In this document: one piece after another, positions 20,169 to 33,400 of the stretch
Layout: the number at the start of each line of letters is the position of its first letter
Numbering within the stretch: the first letter of the stretch is position 1
NCBI GenBank assembly: GCA_905178155.1
Contig: CAJINV010000008.1
Span: 496,001-560,000, forward strand
Length of the DNA stretch: 64,000 nt
DNA from: Amoebophrya sp. A120
Lineage: Eukaryota > Sar > Dinophyceae > Syndiniales > Amoebophryaceae
Reading direction: 5' to 3'
Program-made: the position numbers and the translations under genes
The notes under the pieces: model-generated
Told to the model about the DNA's origin: nothing
The model's database searches: none
What the model saw: the letters and a program-made list of their open reading frames with translations, nothing else

Positions 20169-22680
20169 GATCTCTCCTCCAGAGAGCAGGTTTTGCGACC
20201 TCTAATATTGATGAATCCGGGATGATTCCGAGCCGGCTGCTTGTCGTCCACCCCAATCGACACAAGTTTTTCCTCGGCCGGCGCTTCGTGTCAATTGCCC
20301 GAAGGACCTGCAGGTGCGGAAGCCCAAGGCGGATCTTGTTAGTAGCTGCTCTTTTCTCGTCACAACAATGATGGCCGAGGGGAAGGTGTTGTCGCAGATT
20401 GAGATTGATAAAGTGCGCCGAAAACTTCTACTCTTTGCCGCAGAAATAAAACGTGGTCTTTGACGAATGCCAAGAAATTGTGTCCGTAGCCAGCTTGCCT
20501 CGTTGGATCAGGAATGAGGTCGGAAAAAGCGCTATTTGCGGGCAGCGAACAGCGATTTAGCTTCGCTCTTCTCCGTTCGTTCCCGTTCCTTGCCGTGGTA
20601 TTTGCGTTTTTGCAACAACACTTTCTGAGCCATGTACTAGGAACGAGGTAGCAACTTTTTTCTATCCGATCCCTTCCAACCTAGCAGCAACGCTGTGAAA
20701 AACTTGATCCAAGGAAGCATAAGTAGCGATAGACTGCCGTTGTTATCGATGTGCAGCAGTTGCAATTGCGATCGCAGTCTTCAAATTGCTGGTGAAGTCT
20801 ACAAAAAGGGCACGCCACCGAGTCTGAAAGCACTGACGAAGCGACTAAGAGATCATAAACGCTCCAAGAAATGCTACGTAGTTGCGCGGGCACTTGCGTC
20901 GGTACTATTTGAGAATCGAAATAAACACCGTAAGTCGCTGTCGTGTGAAATCATATGGTATTGCTGTCTAGATAAAAAGTAGTCCAAAAGGGCTTTACCC
21001 GAGAAGTAACTAAGCGCATCACTAATTATCTGCCGACATGTATTATCTTTAAAAAATATTCCATTTCACTTCAAAAAAAACAAAGCTCAGCTCTCGGCGT
21101 GTGAAGCTAACGGAGGAGCCTGGGAAAAGTTGTACAATCGCAGAAAACAAACTGCAAGCCTAAGTGGATTGAGCACGGCTCAAATTTCTTGCTCGATATT
21201 TTTGGACGACCACGAAGTACTGCCTTATCGACACTTTCAGTGCGGTCGCGCGAGCCTCCTCGTCGTCGATGTCGTCAAATAACAGCTATGAGTTCATCCT
21301 GCAGAAGTTAAATGTGTTTGCGAGAGATAAATCGGGTGTACTCGAATCGATCCACGGGTCGTCGAAATAACTTTCAACAAGACGATTCAATTTTATCGAA
21401 CTGCCCTAGCGTTAGCTAAGTGTCTGACTCTGGTGACCATTCGTCGCGGGTAAATTTATGACGCGCTTCCAACTAGTATTCCGCCTTGCTCTGTACGTTC
21501 ACGTGAGCGCGACGATTTACCAGTAAACCAGCTGCATCACGAGCGGAAAAGCACCGCGCCCGAGAAGTCACGGTGCAAAGATACTGTGCGTACGTGTGAG
21601 CAGTGGAAGTGGTCTGCAGAGACATATTAGCTTTGGAGATTTCAATTTCCTTGCAGCTCTGCATCAACGACACAACATCTTCGAGGATCAGTGCCACTGC
21701 GAGGACATCAGGAGCAGACTTCGAACGACTAGCAATTTCCCCCGCTGCGATCTTTTGTATTTTCATTTGCAGCACACTGCTTTGCCGGACACGATTTCCA
21801 TTCTGCTCTCTTTGAAGACATTTGTTCGTTCATCGCGGATTTATCGCTTGCAGATCAACAAGGCAAGGGCCGAGGAATCCGCGTAGAGACTTCGCCGCAC
21901 TCGCAAGCCATATCGAACGGCTTCCCAGGCAACATCTCTCAGCAAAGATGAACTGTCTCTGCATCTTAACCCCGAGGATCGGCTTCCCTCGTAATTGACA
22001 CTTTGTGCCTCACGTCTATTTTTGTGAAGAGCCACGATCCTTGCATTTTCTACGGCATTTCTAGAAAGACCAGAGAACTCCCCGAAATGGAAAAAGATCT
22101 ATCTCGATAAGTTGTACCCACTTGCGTGGTCAGGTTTCTTCCTTGCGCGTTCAACCTGATCACCCTTTCCAGGATCCTGTCTTTCATCGTGTCACCGTCT
22201 TTACTTTTTCTGATCCATGAGGACGAGGAGGTAGCGCTTGCTCTCGATCTCAACAGATCCAAGGTACTTCTATCAAGTAGTTCCAACGACAAACATCTCC
22301 GACCCTATCATATTTATAATTATTGCAACGGCTTTTTGATCAGGACTTCTAGCGTTGGTGGTAGGTAGTTTTGAGAAGCTTTTCGCGTCCTGGGAACATC
22401 GTCCTTGATCCTCCTCTGTGTGGACGCTGAAAAATGATATCCTGATGGTGCAAGAATTGACTCCAGTTCACGGTGACGGTTCAGGTAGTCGTCGGTTCAG
22501 GTAGTTGTCTTTTGAAAATTATTTTCAGAGCAGCTGCGATATTATTTTCGATCCGTGGCACTGTCATTGTTTTCTTGATGTACAGCACTACTTCATTCTA
22601 GTTGCAGACTTCCTTGCCGATAATCTATCAGTAGCAATAATTTCAGAGCGAAAATCACTAGTTCGTACAAATCTCCTTTT
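20169..22680. other. Gene-poor intergenic region
   Basis: About 2.5 kb with only short frames on both strands, none with recognisable domains or matched splice sites. A plus-strand frame at 20695-20982 (95 codons, Lys/Ser-rich) cannot be supported. No repeats or RNA genes were recognised. Confidence 0.55.
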
Positions 22681-23415
22681 TTAGTGGTGGTGATCGTCAT
22701 GGTGTCCGTGCTCCGATTGTTGACTGCCCCGCCACTGGTCCTTGCCCTTCCAGTCGGGAAAGACTTCATAGCAACTGCCACGAACGTAGGGATGTCGCCA
22801 GTTTAGTCCGCTGTTTTCCGTGTCCACCCACACGTTAACCATGTTCGTGCCCAAAAACTGCCGATCCTGTTCGCGAATCACGACGAAGTAGTGGCCCGAC
22901 GACATCATGAAGATCACCAGGCCGAGAGGATAAAGACCTGAACAGGTTTTATAATGTAGTTCTCGTGAAGCTTTATTTATCCGATTTCGAATTAGGCACT
23001 CTGTCCCGATGGCGTCTTTTACTTTTGCGGCACGAAAAAGCGCAAAAAAATAAACACTCAGACTCACGATCCTACGGCACAACCTCAATCAACTGCTGTA
23101 AGTAAGTTCTACTGTCGGTACAAAAAAATTGTCGATACCGACCCATCCCCGTGGTCCGATGTACTTGTTCCCGTAAGCATAAAAATCGCGGCACACTTGC
23201 GGTACGATGCGCTTAGGTGTAGAAGCTTGGAACAGGGCGAATCGTGACGGACTTGCGCGGAAAACGCCACCAGCTCCGTTCGCAGCTTGTCGCGCGGCTG
23301 ATGCAGATGTTGGACCACCGATGACGAACTTGCGTGCAGAGGAGAAACGATTTAGAAGACCTCCCCCACCGCCCGCAGGGGCTATGGTCCTCTTTTGCGC
23401 CACGAGACGCAACAT
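22681..23415 (-). CDS. Small mitochondrion-like single-pass membrane protein, unknown
   Basis: Two exons: 23415 to about 23120 and 22938-22681 (acceptor TTCAG). The ATG at 23415-23413 is the first after an in-frame stop. It opens an Arg/Ala/Gly-rich, acid-poor N-terminus (MLRLVAQKRTIAPAG...) typical of a mitochondrial presequence. A conserved-looking block GPRGWVGIDNFFVPT precedes the splice site. Exon 2 starts with one membrane span (GLYPLGLVIFMMSSGHYFVV) and continues with an aromatic-rich soluble tail ending in EHGHHDDHHH. The size and plan suit an accessory subunit of a respiratory complex, but I cannot name the family. The exact exon 1 donor is uncertain. Confidence 0.6.
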
Positions 23416-24465
23416 GAGGACCTGGACTTGTTGCGAAAGGGGGAAAACAACTACAGGCAATCATGAATGTATGACGATGAGGACGCGGCGAAAAAAAGGC
23501 TTCTCTCTTGCTTGCACTCTCTTTCTCTCTAGTACCGCATGATTTTCTCAAGAATGAATACATGGCATTGTTTCCCTCACGCTCCCTTCGGCACTGTCAT
23601 TCAGCCACATCGGACGGGGCCGACCATGCTTCAAGACAGTCGGAACATGAAAAATATCTTCTGCCGTTACCCTGGTCGCCGTGGGACTGTTGTGCCCACA
23701 AGTGCTCGCCGTCTGGATTGTGCGTTTTGATCGTACACCTAGTTTAGAAGGAAAGCTGTAGCTACAGGTTCATAATCGATGAATATGAAAAATCCCACGG
23801 TACAAAAGACCAACTAGACATTTTGATGCGCACATAAGAGCCAGCGTTTTGCTATTGGAGTGAATCACATAGAAAAGTTCAAGGCTGAGTTCAAGTTCTG
23901 TACTAACCGTACCACCTTTTTTCCCCGTTTTGTCAAATTGTCAAGAAACACCTAAGTATGATAGAAAAGTTGATTGTTCTGTTCAAGTGAAGAAATGTCG
24001 GAATATTTTCAAGTTTTTCGGGTCGCTTCGCTTTCGGCTTCCAGTCCGCTTTTCCGGCAGGATATGCTTTTGGAAACAAAACAAAAGCCGGAAGGACGAT
24101 TTTCTCTTTTTATGGAAAAGTGAAACGGCAAAGACGAGAAACGAGGAACGTGTACCTTTTAACTAGACTAAGTTGTACCTAGAGCGGAGTTGTAAAACCC
24201 GAGAAATCTGAGTTCAAACTTGACCTGGAGTCTACTATTGCTATATTCCAGTAAACTATTGTGTTCCATTGAAATCTAAAACTCTAAAGTTCTGCTCAAC
24301 CGACGTTGGAGTCGGTTGCTTGTCTGTGTCTGATTCCTTCTAGTTATTAATAGTGAAAAAGCATATTCTGTTGGAAATGAGTTTTCTTTCGGTTTGAGTT
24401 CTTCATGATTTGATTTTGTTTGTAACTTGCTAAGACTGCTTCTCGGACATCATTTTCCTGGCTGC
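23416..24465. other. Intergenic region downstream of dynein gene
   Basis: About 1 kb between the dynein stop codon and the small mitochondrial gene start. A/T-rich in its second half. No gene, RNA or repeat was seen. Confidence 0.6.
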
Positions 24466-27400
24466 TCAGTCCAGGACCACCTTGAGCGCCAAAAACCCGG
24501 CCAGCCCGGATACCGTCCACCTTTCCGGCGCCTCCCGACTGGTAAGGGTCATGTTCATGACGAAGTTGGTACTGTGTCCCGTTGTACTCAGCGTACCTCG
24601 TCGCGCCAGCGTCTTGTAAATCGGGCACTCATAGCACCCCTTCGGCATTTTGCGGTCGATCATCGGAAGCATGTGCAGTGGGTACATGGTGAAGTACAGC
24701 TGCTTCGGTATTGACGTGTCCAATGCGTGGAATTCCGGGCTCCAGCGCGCGCCCTCCAGATAGATTCCGTACACGTACACCCCGGATTCTGCGGGCGTGG
24801 TGATCTGCGCGGGGCTTTTGTTGTCCAGCACCTCGAAGCCAAACGCGCACCTGTCGATGGCGACGTGCGTCTTCCGCGCGAAGTTCTGTAGCGAACCCGT
24901 GAAGTAGGCCTGCGGGAAGAACAGACCGGAGAGCCACAGGCAGCTTGGCACCTTCACGTCCACCCAATTCTGGATGAAGTCGATGCGCTTGTTGAGGTCC
25001 TTCGTCCAGAAGGATAGAGGCATCAGGGAGAGGAATCCAACACTGCCAGCCGGCGGTGCGGAAAACATGTCCGGGACTAAGTTGTTGTACATCGAGTTGG
25101 CCATGGACAGCAGGTCTTCGCTCATCGCGACAAACCCCTTCAACGCTCGTCGCAGCGTCGGGAGGAACTTGTGCATGATGCTCAAAAGTCGGTTGTACTT
25201 CAGGGCTTCCTGCTTGATCACGGTGTTGGTCGACTCCTCGTAAAGCGTTGGAAACCGCTATCCTGAGTAAAAACGTACCCACACCAGAGTCAAGATGGGG
25301 AATCGGCTAGACAAATCCACAAGTTTTGGCTGTTTTGCATGACAAATTTGGACTCGTACTGTAGTGCTGTTTGAGCTAGCTCAGGAGCATCACAGATCTA
25401 GCATACCATGCTGATTGGAGCATGACAAATTGCAAAGCACGACTATAAAACGCTTCTCATGGGGCTCCGCATGAGAAACATTTTCAGCATGCAGATTTGC
25501 ATTACAACTATGGGGTGGGTACGTTTTTACTCAGGATAACCGCTCTTCGAGGTATTCCATGTCGAACGGCTGCGGCGTGTTCTATCACAGTGAAAAATGC
25601 CCCCCACCCCTGAACTTGCAAGAATTTGTGATGCGAAGTTTCCAAATGAAAGCTTTTTGTCATGCATGAAAGGAGTGCGAATCTTTCTGATGCAGATTCC
25701 AGTCGTGTTTCGCATCGCTTGCATGACAAGTACCGCTCTTGCTGGGATCTTTTGCAACACAAATTTTTGCTATTCACGATCGGAAATCTGTGATGCTGAT
25801 ACACGCAAGAGGGCGAATGTTTCATTTGGAAAGATTTGCAATACAAATGCTTTCACGTTCGGGGGTGGGGGCATTTTTCATTGTAATATGTTCGCGAGCA
25901 GGTTTTCTACCAGCTCGTCAATCACCTCTTCGCGGCTCGCGCCCTTGCCGCCACCCGACCGCGGAGCCATGGAAAGAATATTCGCGAGCAGCAGCCGCGC
26001 TTGCTCCTCTGCGTAGGTGATGTTACCTGATCAATCATGATTTTCAATTTTGGTTCTTTCGAAAGAACGTAAGTACCTTCTAAATGCGTATGCGCCGGCC
26101 CGATTGGAGGACATGCATTCAGGTAGACCAACATCAGAGACCATGCTCCCAATCCCACGACCACCTTGGGGATGAATTACTTTTGCAGCAAATAAACAAA
26201 GCTTTCATTTACAGTTCTCGTGCATTCCAAACGCTTCTGGCGTTGGAATGAGCGGTAACGTCTTGATGTAGTCCACGAAGTCCTGTTGACAGGTTGCGTC
26301 TGGGCAGTAGTAGATGCCGGACTCCGAAAATTTGTAGCCGCTGCCTTGCTCGATAAGTTCTGGACGGATGTACATGACAAGAATCGCCGAGGCCAGAATC
26401 TTATCCTGTGCGTCGGTCACTCGCCCGCCATAGTTAATCTTTGAGCCCAGGTAGTTCAACACCTGATATTTTTTTCTCAAAGCGATCTTGGCTAAACGAA
26501 TCTCTTTACCATGTTATAGAAAGACCCGAAAAGTTGAAGTTCATACATGTTTGTTCAGAAGTAGCACAGGAATAAACTCGAAGTCAACATCGATGATCGG
26601 ATCCATTGATATTTATAGTATTTTTTTAAACCTTGTATGGCACATCCTCGTATTTGTCCAAGAAGTGCTTCGCCTGCCTCCTGCATGTGGCCAAATCTTC
26701 GTTCGTGAATCCGTACGGAATGTTCCACCCGATCGGCCCAAACTTTCTTCTTTCCTGCACAATGGCGTGAAAGTAGGCGAACGCGAACATCACCTTCTTG
26801 AACGCGGACGGGTTAGAGCAGTCGTCCAGCATCTTATCGTCCAATCGTGTGAACGTGTACATCAAGTTCGCCTTCAACCCCGCGGGAGGTTCGTTCGTCA
26901 TTTTGACCCCGTTTTGGAGAAGAAGCGCTGGGAACGCCGGCGAGGGCATCGAAGTGAGCCACAGGCGGTAGTCTGGGTTCACCTCTTCCGGGTTCAGCTG
27001 CTCGCAAATCCGCTCGAGCTCAGGCATCCACGAGATGGCCAAGTGACAATTCTGGAGCAATACCCAGCCGCCCTGTTTTATGTGATTCGAACTTGAAGAA
27101 GAAGAGAGAACTACACATACTAAAAGGAAACTGATCAATGATAATGGTACATCGACGATCATCATCGCGATGATTTGAAACGGCGCCTCTTGGCACGCCC
27201 AATTATCGTCGTGGTCCCTTAATACCTTTCCGTCTAAAAAATGCAGCTGCAGCAGGTATTGATGAACATTAAATCACCATTATGCATGACAGACGCGAAG
27301 ACCTACTAGTACCCAGCGTATAGATACTTCCTTACCTTTGTCTTCGCTTCCTCGATCATTCTTGCTGCTTTCGGCCCCTGTCCCTGGCCGAGGGAGATGG

Positions 27401-30400
27401 AAGAGAGCATGTTTGCCTTGCCGCACTCCTCGGCGAACGCGAGCATTTCTCCGACCGGATCGGAACCCGTGACCAGCACGAAGATCAAGGGCGTGAAGGC
27501 CGTGGAGTCTCCGTACGACGTAGCGATGTCAAAGGTCGGTGGCTCGACGAATTTGCCGCCGATGGCTTCGGTGATGAAATTCGTGATCGCGGGCACGAGC
27601 TTGTCCAGCCGGATGGTGCGAAGCACGAGCAACTTCTGAAACGTGATCAGCTTCTCGTTCCAGACCCCCGGCAAGGGCACCTCGTGGGCCTCCGGCGTGT
27701 CGTAAATAACCTTCCACGCCGCCGGGTCGTCGCAGACCGCCTGCGCCACGCCCTTGAAGGCGGGTAGCCTGTCGACCGTCAGGATCTCGTTCCAGCAGAC
27801 CCCCGAGATCCAGCTGGGGTCCGGATTGGGCAGCCCGTCGTCGACGTTCACCGTGGGGCCGGTCAGCAGAAACCGCAGCTCCGTGAAGTCCATCTTCCCG
27901 TCGCCCTGCAGCAAGCGCAACGCGAGGGAGAACGAGAACATGGTTTTGTGCTTCTCGAACAAAGCCCGGCACACGTTGTTGTACAAGTTGTAGGTGAAAA
28001 AATCCTTCAAAATTTCGAGCCGTTCCTCAAACACCTTCGCGGCCGGCGCGTTCTCGACGGAAATACCGAAAAGCATCTGGAACCACTGCAGTGAAAATTG
28101 GTACATGGGGTCAATCTGAATCAACTCCACGACGCAGAAGAACAGAACCGAGGCGCGAAACGCGACCGGAATGTACCCGGCGCGCGCAACGTCGATTTCC
28201 CTCTCGGTCACCTTTCCCTCCTCGACCTTCTTGTTGATCACGTTTATCCCACAGAAAAAAGCTGGCAGGGCATATTTGTAATGCAAAAACATTTACACAG
28301 AAAAAATTGTCATGGGTGGCCCCATAGCATGCTGTTTCGGATATGCAATGCAGATTTTTTTGTGTATTTATTTTTGCATTACAAATATGCCCTACCAGCT
28401 TTTTTCTGTGTGATAACGTTGGCGGCCTGCTTCGACTGCGCGAGCGTGTTGATCAAGGTCTCGTCTATCGCGGGCAAAAATCCCCCCTCCCCATATCGAA
28501 AAGGTACGTCGCAGAAAATTTGCAATGCTGATTTGCGGCCACAGATGATCTCTGTCTTGCAAGAAGGCAACTCCACAGGCTCCGCCGCATTATTCGGGCG
28601 GTTTGTGATGCTGTTTGGCCTACAGCGCAGACGTTTCTCATGCTAAGTGCCTAGGCCAAAACCTCTCCACTCAGGCTTGATGTGGGCCTGCAGTCCTCTT
28701 CAGCAAGACATTTGTGTACTCAAATCCAGCATCACAGATTTCGTTTTCGATATGGGGAGGGGGGATTTTTCCTTTTGATATCGTCCTCCAAGATGTTGCC
28801 ACCAGACGCCGCGAGCAGCCTGAGAATCTCGTCCTCGATTTCTTTCAGCTGCTTCTTCATCTCGGCGGAGTCCTTCACCAAAGCGGACTTTTTCTCCTCC
28901 AACTCCGGTGCTTCCTTCGCAACCACGATCCCGAGCATCTGGCCCTGCAAACCGTCCTGCGTGATGGCGAAGTTGAGAATCGTGACTTTCACGGAAACTT
29001 CGGGTGGGTAGTGCGGGTTGGACAGATTTGTGGTCACGAAAAACTTGAACGAATCCATGTAGGTGACGTTCTTGTCACCGAGCTTGATCACGTAGCTCCC
29101 GCCGTCCTTGACTTTCTGCTGCATCAGAATCGGCTCCAGTGCGGCATCGAGCTCCTCACCGACGTTCTCCAGGAGAATCCACTTCCCGAATTGAATGCCC
29201 AACTCGAGGACACGCAGGAAGTTCGGGTCGGACAGCTTGCAGGTCTCAAACCCGCCCTCGGAAACCTTCTTGCCGTACGCCTTGATGTAGGCGTTCGCCT
29301 GCCTTTGCGGGTCGATCATCAGCGGCCACCGGCGCGACTTGTCGATGATAATGGCGTTTTGGATAGACAAGTCGTCGTTCGGCAGTCCGTAGACCGTCCA
29401 CTGTTCGATCTTGACTGGCTCACCGAGCACGTCGACGATGCCGCACTTCTCGCTGCGCGGAATCTTCAGCGCTTCCAACCCAATTTTTGCCCATTCTTCA
29501 GTCATCTGGTCGCGGTAGACACCACTGAAGATACCGAGATAGGAGAGGGCACCTGCAGTAAGATAGATGTTGTCAATAGACAAAGTACCGAACTGATTAG
29601 ATAAAAAAAGTACTAAAGGCGAATTCCAGTGATGCAAAGACAAAGAGTTGTTGTACAAAAGAGATTCAACAAAAATAGGCTCACCAGCGGTCATGAGGCA
29701 GTCCCCAGGCAGCAAGCCCAGCTTTCCCTTCAAGTCTGCAACGGTTTGAATCCAACGCGCCTTCTCACCACCGAGACCGCCGATCAGCTTGTTGGCGCGC
29801 TCCAGCTTGACGATACACATGTCGCTGTCATCCTTCAGTTGCTTCTGCTTCGCCACCGCGGCGTTGAAGTTGTTCTCGAGGTCGGTGAGTTTGTCCATGA
29901 TGCCCTTCAGGGTGTCCTGTGCCTCTTTCAGTTCTGCCATGGTCTTCGCGAGCACCTCCTCCGCCCCGCGAAGCTTTATTCTCTTGGGTTCCACGGCCAG
30001 TGCCACGTAGTGGTACGTGTGCATCGCTCGGCACCACATGCACAGCGCCTCGCACGCGACGGACGCTTTCTTGATCGCTTCAGGCTGGAAACCCTCGTCG
30101 TCGATGTACTTTTGAATGCCCTTGATCACCTTATCTGGGATGTTGTCCTTATCGAAATCGAAGAGATCCTGTAAAAGTTTCTTTGGATCAGCCAACAACG
30201 ACCCCTTTGAGACATCCCAGTAGTCCGCGACTTTCTTACCGGGCGCGCCGCTCGGATCGGCAACCTATTGAACGGAAACATCCCCCTCCCCATATCGAAC
30301 AGGTATGTTTCCGAAAATTTGCGTTGGTGATTTGAGCCCTATTTCCGCCTGATATCCGTAGGCCCCGTTGGTGATTTGAGACCACAAATCGCGTCTGTCT

Positions 30401-33400
30401 TGCAAGAAGACAGGCGCAAAGGCTTCCGCGCCATTATGGAAGCGATTTGGCATGCTGTTGGGCATGCTAAGTGCCGTTTTCAATGCTAAACAACTGGACC
30501 CAAGCGCCCCTATCGAGGCTGAGGATCTGGCTGCGATGCCTTACTGCAAGACAGCGCGCGTTTGTGTGCGGAAATCCAGCATCAGAAACTTCGTCTCGAT
30601 ATGGGGAGGGAGGATTTTTCCTTACGATACAACCATTTTCGGCTTCAGCTCGAACATGACGCACATCGCCTCCATATCCTGTGTAAAAACGTCCCCACCC
30701 CATAGTAAGTTGTCATGCTAAACAAAATGCAGCACACTTTTCCACCCCATTGCACCATGGCCGCAGAGCTTGACGCGCCGGGCGGGTCGGTCAGGCGGAC
30801 ACCAAAGTGCCATCGTCGTAGTTGTCATGCAATTCTGCATGCTCAAAATCTTTCTCATGCGGAGCCCCATGAGAAGCGTTTTCTAGTCGTGTCGTGGAAT
30901 TTGCGGCGCTCCAATCAGCATAATGCGCTAGCTCTGTGATGCTGCTGAACTAGCTAAACAGGATTACTATAGTAATCCGAGGCCAAACTTGTCATGCGCA
31001 ACAGCCAAAGCTGGCTGATATGTGTAGCAGATTTCCCATCTTGACTATGGGGTGTGGACGATTTTACTCAGCATACTCCATGGTCAGTTTCACACCCGCG
31101 GGCGGGGAGCCCAAGGCCTTCACCTCCTGCAAGTGGGAGAGTTTCAGGGATTGCAAGCACTTCACGGCGGCGTCCAGCGCTGGCAGAGCCTTATCCAAAT
31201 CTCTCTGTGCGTCGTCCTTAATCTCCTGCGCCTCTGCCGCCTGGATTTCGGCGGCCGCGGCCTGCTTGTCTACCACTTCTTTGGTTTCCTCCGCGACTTT
31301 CTTGTCCCGTTGAATCACCACCATCATCTCGGCCACTTCTACGGAAGTTTTCTCCAACACAGGCTGCAGGTCCGTGAGCTCTTTCTCCATGACCGCAACC
31401 TGCTCCTCTGCGGAAGCGAGTTTGTCCAAACCGGATTGGAAACGGTGGATCAGCGTGTTCACCTCTTTCGTTTTCATGTCCAAGACCTTCTTGAAGGAGT
31501 TCAGCAGCTCCAGGTAGGAGGTGGGCGTCACGTACGACTTTCGCTTCAGCTCGTCGAAGAAACGAAGGGAGCCACGCTCCACAGACTGGTGGATTACCTT
31601 GAAAGTGTTCAGCACACCGTCCATGGTGACGCCGGCCAACTTGCTGCTCACTGCGTCCGGTCCCTCGCCGGCCATCTGCTGCTTTGCGACGTTGTACAGT
31701 GCCTCTGCCGGCCACTCCATAAACCAATCGATCGTACAACAGTTCACGAGTGCTGGTATTTTGGTGGAAAAAAAGTTTCAAATGAGCTCACAGCGGCAAT
31801 GGTGCAGCTGCAAATGAACTAACTACGGAAGTGGTAAAAGACATTTCCAAAAAGAACGTGCATCGTTGCAGAATCATCATCATCATCATCATCATCGCAT
31901 GCAGAAAGCAAGGCTTGCTACCTGGAAACATCAACAATCGCCTCGCAAAAGCATCTCCTAGTGGCGAGAAGGCCAAGACGACATGGAGATTCTTCTTGAC
32001 CCGCTGGACGTAGCAGTTGAAGATGTTGGTCTTCGTCGGCGGAAGTCCTGCTTGCGATGCTAAAGCTTTGCAGGAGCCAACGATCTGGTCCATCTCTTCG
32101 GACGGGTACAAGTTGGGAACATCCCCGGAGTTCAGGATGTTGCTCATGGCCTCGATGAACTGTTCCTTCACGATTTGCGTATCGCAGAACAGGAAGGTGT
32201 TGGTCTGTGATAGATAAAGCGGTTTCCTTTTCGCTTCAAGAATCAGTATCAAAATCAATAATGCAAGTTCTTGTTCTGTAGCTCAAGGACAAGGAGCGAT
32301 GAAATAAATAAGAACACGCAGCGGCCAGCACCGCACTAAACGCTTTACGCAATCGTACGACACAAGCACAAAAAATCTGTGCACAACAAAATCGACTTGA
32401 ATTGTATGTACCTTATCCTGCACGCCGCACTTCTTCAGGATCGTCCTCAAGTCCTCCTTGAACTCGTTCCAGCCGTAGCCCTTGCCGACTTCAATCTGGA
32501 AAGTGGGGAAATCCCTGGTAAACGACGCTAAGCGCGTCAGAGACTGCCTCCCGGAACCACCGACACCGAGCAAGAGCGCGTTGCCGCTGGGCATTCCCAG
32601 CACGCGGCCGATGCGGCTCACGTGTTCGCAGGCGTCCGTGAACATCACCAGCGGCATCTGCAGACTGGCGATGTTGTTGTAGTCGTCGAGGTAGGACTCG
32701 ATGATCTGTTTCATTTGGTCCATGTCCGGGATCTCCACGTAAAACCGCGGGTCGGCGCCGGGGATCATGAAGTCCCCGAAAACCAGCCGCTCCTTGTCGA
32801 AGATGTTTTCTTCCTTCACGCCGCCCTTGATGTCGGGAAGAAGCTCGATCAGGGTCTGTTTGAACCAGTCCTTGTCTTCGTGGTTGATGAACCGGTCGGA
32901 GAACACACGGAAGTTTTCGTGGAACCAGCACTTGATCACCATGGTCTGGTCATTCACCTTCTTGGGGTGCAGGTTGCTCACGCCCTGGAAGACCTTCCAC
33001 GTGTCACGCAAGTTAAACACGTAGTGGCACTTCGCGGGGGTGGGAAGGAGCGTCTCGGTGACCATGTCGAAGATCTTCACGCTGCTCTTCACCAGCGGCT
33101 CGACCAGGGTCGGAATGCCGCCCTCGAAATTGGCGAGAAAATAGCCTAGAGTCGTTTTGAAGATCGACTCGATACTGCTCGCGGACAGGTCCGCGCACAC
33201 CAGGGTGTTGTAGTGGCGACGTAACCGGTTGGTGGTCACAGTCTTACCGCCACCGGGCGGACCCATGCACGAGAGCCAGACAATGTCGATAATCTGCAGA
33301 AAAACAAGCTCCTTGCGGTTGTACCTGTCATGGCATGTAGGAAATAGAGCACATACAACTGAGTAAGAAGCCATTTGCGCGACCGGATCATGCGTGTGCC

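Noticed and set aside
20695-20982. Plus-strand 95-codon frame
   Set aside because: No homology, no splice partners, ordinary chance length in this region.
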